Assembly (NCBI RefSeq): GCF_024498275.1
Contig: NZ_CP101809.1
Span: 930,001 to 994,000 of the forward strand
From: Mycoplasmoides fastidiosum
GTDB lineage: Bacteria; Bacillota_I; Bacilli_A; Mycoplasmatales; Mycoplasmoidaceae
DNA length: 64,000 nt
Direction: 5' to 3'
Below the pieces are notes generated by a model, which ran no database searches, was not told where the DNA came from, and worked only from the letters and a program-made list of their open reading frames with translations. Made by a program: the position numbers and the translations under genes. Each line of letters opens with the position of its first letter. The first letter of the stretch is position 1. Of this stretch, positions 56,192-64,000 are shown piece after piece.

Positions 56192-58288
56192 ATGAAAAAA
56201 TTCAATTTATTCAAAAAGAATAAACTGTGATTAGCCAGCTTAGGAATCGCTACCACAAGTAGTTTAGTTCTAGCTGCATGTGCTAGTCAAACCCAAGGTA
56301 CTAATAATAACACTAATACTAATTCAGGAAATCCTGATAATCAAAACGGTAATTCTGGAACTGAAACTCCAAAAGAACCAGCTACACCTTTAACTCCTGC
56401 TGTACCTGAAATTAAAACTGCAACCGCTGAACAAAAAGCTTTAGCAACTGTGATTGTTGACAATCCAGGTGTAAAAAAAGTTCTAGAAGATGCTGTAACT
56501 GAATCTGTAAAAGTAATTAATGCACAGTTGACTACTATTAGTAAAATTGACAATTTAAACCAAACCATTGTTACTGATTCTGTAACTGCTTTAGGAAAAG
56601 CTGATGACCCCGCAGCCAAAGAAGCAACATCATCTGTGATCGCTTTAGTAAAAACTTTAAAAGCTAATGTTACTGCAGCTGCAGAAGCAACATTTGAAGA
56701 TGAACAAAAAACCCAATTCACTGCAGCTTTAGATCAAGTAATCAAAGATGCTGCTGAATTATTAACTGCATTAAATAGTCTGCCAAAAGCAAACGATGCT
56801 AAAAAATTAGTTGATTTACAAGCTAAATTAAAAACTGCTTTAGATGAACTTGTAAAAACAAGTGCGAACACTGAATTAACCACAAAACTAAAAGCAGTTT
56901 TAGATGCCCGAGATGCTTATCAAGCTGAAGTTAAAGTTGTTGCCGAAAGATTAGTTGCTGCGGAGCAAAAAGCTTTTGTTTTAGATAGTTCCACTTCAGC
57001 ATTGTCTAATTACGCAAACACTAAAGTTGCGGCATTTTTAACTACTGATTCTAAACACGAAGAAAATACCACAACTTTAAATCACTTAGTAACCCGTGTT
57101 CGTTCTGGTGTTTTGGGAACTTTGGGAGCTGATTTATGAACTGTTGGTAATATTAGTGAAACCGTTGCTGCTCAAAACCGTCCAAGTAGTATTGCAGCAA
57201 ATTCAACTAGTGACAAACTATACGCAATTGTAGTTGGTCTAGCAGAACAACAATTCGCATCTAACACTTTTGCAAACGAACTAAAAAGTTTAACTTACAA
57301 CCAAAGTTTATTATTAAAAGCTGATGATGCAATTAATTTACTAGGGTCACATGTTGAACAAAATGTACCAGTTGATGTGGCGCGATTGAATGCTTATTTA
57401 GTAACTAAATCTGCTAATGTAGTTGAACTTTTACAACCAACAACTGGAGACAGTATTAAATCACTTGTAGCAACTATTGATCGGACTGTTAAACAATATA
57501 CTGATATTTTAATTGGTACAGGTACTGAAGAATCTAAATTAGCTAAAGAACTTGCAGCTTTTGAAACTAGTGTAACTGAAACAGATAAAAATACCCAAAA
57601 AGCTAAAATCAAAGCTCTTGTTGAGCCAGCTAAAGCTTTAGGAACTAAATTACAAAGTTTTAAAACAGAACTAGAAAAATTACAAAAATTATTAGTTACG
57701 GTTAACACTACTGATGCAACCAAAAACACTTACCCACTAATTGAAGCTGCTACCAAATTAAATCAAACAATTGCTGTATCTAAAAATTATGGTGATGTTT
57801 TACAAGTTGTTGGTAAAGTAGAAATTTTAGATACTAATATTGATGCCATCACCAAATTAGTTCAAACAACTGGAACTCAATCTGCATTAATGAAAGCTTT
57901 AGATGCTTTAGTAGATGAAGTTAAAGATGCTGGAGCATTTGGTTCTAAATTAAAAGAGGTTGCTGCAATCAATGATTTAGGCAGTCAACAGGCTGAGCTT
58001 AATAAAATCACCAATAAAACTACAGGGTATGTTTATACTGATTTAGTTGATGGTAAAACTGCAGTTACTACTGGTTCATCACAAGCTCCAGCTAAACTTT
58101 CTTTTGCACAATTTAAAACTGAATTAGAAAAATTACAAACTGGTACTGGTAAACTATTAACTCCAATTACCACTTTATTAAATAATCAATTACGCCCAAG
58201 TGAAACTAGTCAAACTGCTGTTTTCAATAAACACCTAACAGATTTGTTCAATAACGGCAATGTTTTGCCCGATACTGAAAATCACTAA
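56192..58288 (+). CDS. L17: lipoprotein of the array, 698 aa, near twin of L9
   Basis: Intact from ATG 56192 to TAA 58288. The linker is longer than in L9 (SQTQGTNNNTNTNSGNPDNQ) and shares PKEP with L10 and L18. From about residue 85 to the end it tracks L9 closely, with a small insertion near 58060-58085 (DGKTAVTTGSSQAPAKLSF). It ends PDTENH. The likeness continues past the stop codon into the spacer. Confidence 0.9.
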
Positions 58289-58359
58289 TTAAAATTTAAT
58301 CACTCTTATTTCTCTCAAAATTTAATCCTTTTTTAATTTTAATTAGCTTATATAAATAA

Positions 58360-58392
58360 TAAAACCAACCAGAATTTTTCTGGTTGGTTTTA
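58360..58392 (+). terminator. L17 terminator
   Basis: AAACCAACCAGAA and TTCTGGTTGGTTTT stem; a copy of the L9 terminator with its spacer. Confidence 0.87.
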
Positions 58393-58408
58393 TTATTTTT
58401 TCTAAAAA

Positions 58409-58538
58409 TTATCCCCAAGCTTTTTCTACAATTACTTCCAAAAAAAAAAAAAAAAGCCCTTGACTAAAATGGAATCTGTTCAAGCTAAAAATGTTTGAAC
58501 ATAAAAATTATTTTTAGACAATTAAGGATCTTAACTCA
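58409..58538 (+). promoter_or_regulatory. L18 promoter cassette, poly-A = 16
   Basis: TTATCCCCA 58409-58417 with AGCTTTTT following, 22-base spacer, A16 at 58440-58455, GCCCTTGAC, TAAAAT 58465-58470, leader hairpin 58478-58500. The upstream half equals the L10 cassette. Confidence 0.75.
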
Positions 58539-60620
58539 ATGAAAAAATTCAATTTATTCAAAAAGAATAAACTGTGATTAGCCAGTTTAGGAATTGCTAC
58601 CACAAGTAGTTTAATTCTGGCAGCTTGTGCTAATCATGCTCAAAATGGTAATAATAATGCTGGTAATAACAATACCAATCAAACCAGTAATCCCGGAACT
58701 GAAACTCCAAAAGAACCGGTTGTTCCACCTATTCCTGTTGTACCAAAAATTGCAGTAGCAACCCAAACTCAAAAAGCTTTAGCTACAGATATTTTGGAAC
58801 ATTCAGGAGTTAAGAAAGTTTTAGAAAATTCTATCAATTCCTATAAAGATGCTGTTACTCACCAAATTGCAACTATCACTCAACTTGATGAACTAAATCA
58901 AACTAAAGTAACTAAATCAATTGCTGCACTTGGTAAAACTGAAGATGCTATGGCAAATGCAGCAACTTCATCTGTGGTTGCTTTAGTGAAAACTTTAAAA
59001 GATAATGTTGAAAAAGCAGAAATTAATAGTGTCCCTACTGCAGAAAAACAAACTTTTAAAGCTGCTTTAGATAGAGTAATTCATGATGCTGATGAATTAT
59101 TAAAAACTTTAAAAGCTTTACCAGAAGCTAATGCACCTAAAAAATTAAGCGGATTAGAAAATAGTTTCAAAACTGCACTTGATGGTTTTACAACTGCAAC
59201 TGTTGCTAATGCTGGAGTTAAATTAAAAGAATTATTAGATACTAAAGATAAATATCAAACAGAATTAAAAGTGGTAACTGAACGTTTAGTTAACGTTGAG
59301 CAAAAAGCATTTGTTTTAGATAGTTCTACCTCTATTTTAGAAAATTACATCAATACTAAAGTAGCAACATTTTTAACTGGTACAAATGGTCCAGGTCATA
59401 AAAGCACATTAGAACATCTAACAACTCGAGTTCGGACTGGTGTTTTAGGTAAACTGGGTGCTGATTTATGAACTGTTGGTAATATTAGTGAAGCAATCGC
59501 TGCTCAAAATCGTCCGGTTAATATTAAAGCAGCTGATAAAAGTGATCAGTTATATGCAATTGTAGTTGGTCTTGCTGAACAACAATTTGCATGAACCCAA
59601 CTAAACAATACTTTAAAAGAATTAAGTTATAGTCAAAATTTATTATTAAAATCTGATGCTGCTGTAAATCTTTTAGCTTTACATGTTGAACAAAATACAC
59701 CTGTTGATGTTGCTCGTTTAAATGCATATTTAGTCACTGATTCAGCTAATATCGCAAAATTATTAAGTGCTAAAAAAAGTGGTAGCTCTAGTATTTTAGA
59801 AACTTTTGAAAATATTGTTAATAGTATTAACAATTATGAAAAATATTTAGTAGTTACTGGTACCGACATTAATGCTAAAACTAAATTAGAAACTGATGTA
59901 GAAGATGTTGGTTCTGATACAACTAAAGCAGCTGCAGTTAATAAATTTAAAACTGCTGTAAAAAAATTAAAGAATAATTTTAATGCTTTTAAGACCGAAT
60001 GAGATAAATCTGAATTAAGAACTTTATTAGTTCAAAAAGCAGCTAATAATAAAATCAGTTATCCATTGTTAACTCAGGCAATTGAATTAAATCAAGCCAT
60101 TGGCGTTTCTAAAAATTATGGTGATGTGCTTCAAGTTGTTGGTTATGTTGAGTTATTAGCTAAGAAAATTAGTAAAATCACAACTGCTGTTGAAAATACT
60201 AATAGCATGAACAAATTATTTACAACCTTGCAAACAATTATCGCTGATATTGATGGTATTACTGATGGAACATTTGGTTATGCTTTAACTCAATTTGCAG
60301 GAATTACCTCTTCAACTAAACAAGCCAAAATTAAAGAAATTGCCGAAAAAACTGGTGATACTAAAGTGGGTTATGTTTACACTGATTTAGTAGATGGTAA
60401 AGCAAGAAACAATCAAACACCAGCTAATTTATCTTTTAAGCAGTTGAAAGCTGAATTAGAAAAATTACAAACTGGTGCTGGCAAATTATTAACTCCAATT
60501 ACTGCATTATTAAATAGTCAATTGCGACCAAGTGAAACTAGTCAAAATGCAATTTTAACTAAACATTTAACAGATCTATTTAACAACGGTAATGTTTTGC
60601 CAGATACTGAAAATCACTAA
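58539..60620 (+). CDS. L18: lipoprotein of the array, 693 aa, last member
   Basis: Intact from ATG 58539 to TAA 60620. Linker NHAQNGNNNAGNNNTNQTSN is Asn-rich. It resembles L9/L17 in plan (WTVGNISEAIAAQNRP; LRPSETSQNAILTKHL) but is distinct along its length, for example EHSGVKKVLENSINSYKDAV. It ends PDTENH. Confidence 0.9.
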
Positions 60621-60689
60621 TTAAAATTCATTACTTTTATTTCCCTAAAAATTCAATAAATCATTAATTTTAATTAACTTATATCAAAC

Positions 60690-60724
60690 AAAGCCAACCA
60701 GAGTTTTTCTGGTTGGCTTTGTTT
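60690..60724 (+). terminator. L18 terminator
   Basis: AAAGCCAACCAGA and TCTGGTTGGCTTT stem, with a short T run (GTTT); it closes the array and may also serve the convergent minus-strand gene at 60746. Confidence 0.8.
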
Positions 60725-60745
60725 GGGTTCAACTAAATAAAATAC

Positions 60746-61461
60746 TTATTTTCAGTCAGATGCAACAATATTATTTTTAATAAATTCAATTTCAGATTCT
60801 GAATATTTCTCCAAATTTTTAATAATGATATCTTCGTTTATATCAATAATTTGATTTAAAAATTTCTCTTTACTTACGATTTCAGGATATCGTTTAACAG
60901 TTAATAAAAAACACAAATAACAAATTAATGCCCCTTGACGTTTTATTAAAATTTTTGGTTTAATGCTTTTAAAAATTTCTTGGTTCTCAATAATTTTTTG
61001 TGTCATTTCGGTTAAATCACACATTTTAGGAATTTTGGGGGAAGGAAATTTATCCTTGATTTCCATGACTTCTACTTTTTCATAAAGTAAATAATTTAAA
61101 ACCTCTTCTTCCATTAGTTTCTGATAGGCTCAAAAAGTAATTCGTTTTAAATTTTTTGTGCCTGCTACTTCTTTTATTTCGCGCAATAAAAGTTTAAAAA
61201 ATTTTTTCTATATTTTTTATCTATTGGAAAATTAGAAATCACATGCCGATAAAAATTGGTTTTCAGATTGCCAATTACAAAAGATATTGGAATTTGTTTT
61301 TTTGGTAACAATCATCTTAATTGTTTTTCTACACTATGATATATTCCTCAGTAATAAGGATTAGAAATACATTCAAAATCAATAAAAATATTTATTTTTT
61401 GTTGATTTTTAACCTTATCTGAGGGTATATTTTCAGAAATAACTGAAAGTTTTTTGTTCAT
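60746..61461 (-). pseudogene. Unknown protein gene with one frameshift, about 238 codons
   Basis: Two overlapping minus-strand frames make one coherent protein. The first runs from ATG 61461 (MNKKLSVISENIPSDKVKN) to about 61205; the second continues to TAA 60746 (KLLLREIKEVAGTKNLKRIT onward, ending IVASDWK). The joint lies at an A6T6 stretch (minus strand, about 61196-61207), where one more A gives KYRKKFFKLLLREIKE. The N-terminal INIFIDFECISNPYYW resembles the first strand of an RNase H-like or DUF2779-like fold, but this is weak. It is convergent with the lipoprotein array. It may be inactive, or the slip may be reversible. Confidence 0.65.
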
Positions 61462-61696
61462 AATTTCTAAACTTTATTTGTTCAAAATAAAATTTCAACA
61501 TTAATGCATTATTCAATTTCAATGCATTGATTATATTTATTTATATTCCTGTTTTTAATAACTGTAAAAATCAGTATTAAACAAAATTCTTGTAAAAGCT
61601 TTTTAATATCAGCTTTTGTGAACAATCGATGATTATTCACAAAAATTTTTAGTTTAAATTATGTTTTTAAATAGTTTCACAATTCAAACCTAATCA
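61462..61696. other. Gene-poor spacer with a 14-bp hairpin (61614-61650)
   Basis: TTTTGTGAACAATC and GATTATTCACAAAA pair with one mismatch around a 3-base loop, followed on the plus strand by ATTTTT, like an intrinsic terminator. No upstream plus-strand gene needs it: L18 has its own terminator. It could end an unseen small RNA or be a relic. Nothing else is seen here apart from the start region of the minus-strand gene. Confidence 0.4.
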
Positions 61697-61930
61697 ATGG
61701 TTACATTATACTTTATTGTCTTCCAACTTTATTCTGATGATAATTATTTAATCACTGAAATTGAATGAAACGATTTTGACCTATGATATTCATGAATAAA
61801 TATCAATTTCAATAAAAGTTTGAATATTATTTCATTTAATAATTTTTCAAAAAAGTATTCATCTATTTGCCATGATATGAAAAAATTTTTTGGCGCAATT
61901 TTAATAAATTTGTATGTTGAAAGTAATTAA
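61697..61930 (+). CDS. Possible small protein, 77 aa, visible only with TGA as Trp
   Basis: ATG 61697 to TAA 61928-61930, containing three TGA codons that read as Trp (EIEWNDFDLWYSWININFNK). In the standard code it is invisible. It is rich in Asn, Ile, Phe and Trp, with a more basic C-terminal half (KKYSSICHDMKKFFGAIL). No good ribosome site precedes it and its codon use is simply AT-rich, so a chance open frame is possible. Confidence 0.3.
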
Positions 61931-62265
61931 AATTTTTGATTTTGACTGCAATTTATGGCTTGATTTAAGGATTTATTTATAAATCAAATTAGAAAGGATA
62001 ATGCAAAGACTCCAAATATAAAGGTATAATTAGAACATAATTTTGAACAGACAAAATAGAATGCTAAAAATTGATTTTTAGCTTCTGATTTTTTAAAAAT
62101 GTTTGAATCTTAAAGAGTCTATTTTTTTTATTAAAGTTGGAACAAATTTGAATTTTCCATTGTAGAATAATCAAATTTTTTTACAACTTTTTTTTTTTTT
62201 TTTTTGCTGTTGTATTTCTAATTGAAAAAATATATAGGAACTGATTTATTATCAGATAAACAAAC
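61931..62265. other. Spacer with a 9-bp hairpin and a T18 tract
   Basis: GCTAAAAAT-TG-ATTTTTAGC (62063-62082) is a perfect hairpin followed by CTGATTTTTT, terminator-like. TATAAT occurs about 40 bases before it (near 62025), so a short transcript is imaginable. A T18 homopolymer lies at 62188-62205, about 60 bases before the GHKL ATPase start, followed by an A/T-rich TATATA box. No gene is seen. Confidence 0.45.
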
Positions 62266-64000
62266 ATGAACAATGAAGGTTTTAAAATAGAATTTGATAA
62301 AAATACAATTGATCATTTAGGCATAAAACTTTACAGTTCATTTCTTCCAGTAATTGCTGAACTTATTTCTAATTCCTATGATGCTGATGCTGAAAATATT
62401 GTAATTAGTATTGATTACAACAATAAAATCGTGACTATCAAAGATAATGGAATTGGTATGAATCACGATGAACTAAATCGGAATTTTCTTGTCATTGGTA
62501 AAAATAGAAGATTAACTGAAAAAAATGGTCTTTCTCTAATCAAAAAAAGAAAAATTACTGGAAAAAAAGGCTTAGGTAAATTAGCTGTTTTTGGCGTAGC
62601 GAAAACTGTAGAAGTTATTTCGGTTAAAGAAGGAATTAAAAACGCTTTTATTATTAATTATGACGATCTAAAAGCTGAAATTAGTAATCATTATCGTCCT
62701 AAAATTATTTTTGAAAATCAATCTACAAATGAATCTTCTGGCACAACAATCATAATTAAAGAAATTAAACAAAATAGTATTATGAGTATTGAAGATTTGG
62801 CTAAAAGTCTTTCAAGAAGATTTACTTTTTATGATAATGATTTTGAAATAAAAATTCTTAATGAAAATAATAATGTAGAAATTTTAGTAAATAAATCACT
62901 TTATTTCGATAGTTTGGAAAAACAATTTGAGTGAAAATTTCCAGCAGATTTTTCAAATGAAATAATAAGTTCTGTTGAACTAAAAAGATTAAATGAACAA
63001 AAAGTAACTGGAAAAATCTATACAAAAAGAACACCTTTAATGAAAAAAGATAGTGGTTTTGTTTTGTATGTGAGAAATAAATTAGCTTCTGAAAATGTTT
63101 TTTTCAATGATCGAGCTAATGACAGATTTAATAGTTATGTAACAGGTTTTTTTAATATTGATTTTATTGATGATTCAAATGAAAACGATTACATTTCTAC
63201 AACCAGACAATCTATTTTATGAGAAGAAAATGAAATCACACTTCAATTAAAAAATGATTTAAATAAATTAATTTCTAAAATTTCTGAATCATGAAGAAAA
63301 AATAGAAAAAAAGAAAAAGAGGATCAACTTAAATTAGATGATAGTTTTTTTAATGGTTTAAATCAGGCTGAAATTAATAGTATTAAAAAAGTTAAAGATA
63401 CTCTCTTAAATAATTCTGCTGAAATTGATGATATAGAATCAATAAAAAGAGTTTTAGAGGGTGTGCGAAATGCGTTTAAATTTGAAAGTTTTCAAAAATA
63501 CATTTATAACTTAAAAGATGAAGAAATTACTGTAGACACTATTGAAAAAATTACTTCTGATTGAGAATATATTGAAGCTAAAGAATTAGCACAAGTTGCT
63601 GTTGGACGTATAAGAGCAATTGAACAATTTGAAAAATTTGTACATGAAAATGCAAGCGAATCAAAAATCATTCAACCATTTCTAGAAAAATTTCCTTGAA
63701 TATTAGATCCAAGAATTACAACATTTAAACGAGAAACAACATATCGTAAACTTTTAAAAGAAAACTTTCCAGAAAAAAAAATTAGAAGAAAAAAATAGAA
63801 GAATTGATTTTTTATGTAATTTGATAAATGATGAACTAATCATTATTGAACTTAAAAGGCCTCAAATAAAAATCGGATTAGAAGATATTCATCAAGCTTT
63901 AAGTTATTCAATCTTTATTAAAGAAAAAGTTAAATTATCTCAAAAAATAAAAACTTTTTTAATATCCGATCGTTATGATATGGAAGAAGTGGCTGAATCA
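62266..64000 (+). CDS. GHKL ATPase with PD-(D/E)XK-like nuclease segment, frameshifted at A9, runs off the right edge
   Basis: ATG 62266 opens a frame of 510 codons ending at TAG 63796-63798. The GHKL (Bergerat) ATP-binding motifs are clear: N box AELISNSYDADAENI (residues 31-45), G1 KDNGIGM (59-65), G2 KITGKKGLGKLAVFG (96-110). A transducer-like domain and a charged coiled-coil region follow. At the A9 run 63773-63781 the reading would, with eight A, pass into frame 2: KLEEKNRRIDFLCNLINDEL then IIIELKRPQIKIGLEDIHQA, with an Asp...Glu-x-Lys pattern like PD-(D/E)XK or Shedu/DUF4263-type nucleases, open to the window end. GHKL-nuclease fusions (MutL/MORC-like proteins of restriction systems) are known, so defence is plausible. 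A T18 tract lies upstream. Confidence 0.75.

Larger units (their letters stand above)
16516..60620 (+). repeat. Tandem array of 18 paralogous lipoprotein genes (L1-L18)
   Basis: All eighteen genes are on the plus strand and share one plan: a lysine-rich signal peptide, a lipobox around LVLAAC with the lipidated Cys at about residue 30, a Pro/Asn/Gln/Thr-rich linker of 30-55 residues, and about 600 residues of predicted alpha-helix. Recurrent landmarks in order are VRTGVLG.LG.DLW (about residue 300), STQLY.IIVGLA, VDVARLNAYLV (about 390), NYGDV..VVG (about 525), GYVYTDLV (about 610), NNQLRPNQ (about 660) and a FNNG near the end. Sub-groups by eye: L1; L3-L4; L5-L6; L7; L2-L8-L10; L9-L17-L18; L11 to L16. 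Surface-exposed, probably variable antigens; the family is not one I can name. Three unrelated genes lie between L16 and L17. Confidence 0.9.

Noticed and set aside
19201-57729. Many long minus-strand open frames inside the lipoprotein genes (for example 19201-19557, 27554-27892, 28537-28935, 36489-36824, 57394-57729)
   Set aside because: They lie opposite Ala/Thr/Leu-rich coding sequence whose complement rarely gives stops; they have no ribosome sites and recur only because the plus-strand genes are paralogues.
25797-58455. Poly-A tracts as retroelement tails or assembly padding
   Set aside because: Each sits at a fixed distance from a nonamer and a -10 box, with no target-site duplications or reverse transcriptase.
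18759-58538. Repeated DnaA-box-like nonamers taken as a replication origin
   Set aside because: They are spaced one per gene at promoters, not clustered; dnaA, dnaN and an AT-rich unwinding region are absent. A regulatory role fits better.
18759-58538. Regularly repeated spacer elements taken as a CRISPR array
   Set aside because: The repeats are about 2 kb apart and are promoters and terminators of genes; no cas genes are present.
16516-60620. Array as an integrated phage or conjugative element
   Set aside because: No integrase, structural, relaxase or transfer genes, and no attachment repeats were seen; all members are chromosomal-style lipoproteins.

Overview
The window is from a mycoplasma-like bacterium (class Mollicutes). 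Nearly every long gene reads through TGA codons in frame and is closed only by TAA or TAG, so TGA encodes tryptophan. The DNA is AT-rich, intergenic spaces are short, and there are many lipoproteins with an LVLAAC-type lipobox and two lipoprotein proteases of the mycoplasma DUF31 type. I cannot name the species. No rRNA, tRNA, CRISPR array, transposase or phage gene was seen.

Left part (1-16036), almost all on the minus strand, is the conserved chromosome: a 639-residue coiled-coil protein, a degenerate AAA_14/DUF4143-like ATPase (plus strand), an unknown protein, two DUF31 serine-protease lipoproteins in tandem, deoD, acpS with an unusual C-terminal extension, a DivIVA/GpsB-like protein, gpmI, tpiA, cls, a potassium channel, a multi-span membrane protein and a DJ-1/PfpI protein. 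acpS, the DivIVA-like gene and gpmI are packed like an operon; cls, the channel and the membrane protein form another tight run.

Middle part (16516-60620), all on the plus strand, is a tandem array of 18 paralogous lipoprotein genes (called L1 to L18 here) of about 680-715 residues, of a family I do not recognise. Fifteen of them (L2 and L5-L18) carry the same promoter cassette. It runs: a nonamer TTATCCCCA, then a spacer of 22 bases (23 once), a poly-A tract of 7 to 20 A, exactly 9 bases, a TAAAAT -10 box, a hairpin at the predicted 5' end of the mRNA, a conserved A/T-rich leader, an AAGGA ribosome site and ATG. Only the poly-A length varies, which looks like a length-tunable phase-variation switch. 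Each gene ends in its own strong terminator, so every lipoprotein is a self-contained cassette. L11 is switched off by one extra A in codons 2-4, L1 is broken at an A7 run, and L2 is a pseudogene. Three small genes, one a ribbon-helix-helix-like regulator, sit between L16 and L17.

Right part (60746-64000) holds a frameshifted minus-strand gene of unknown function, a mostly gene-poor stretch with hairpins, and a GHKL-type ATPase gene. The ATPase reading frame stops at an A9 run, just before a PD-(D/E)XK-like nuclease segment that continues in the next frame. It may be a phase-variable restriction or defence protein; it runs off the window end.
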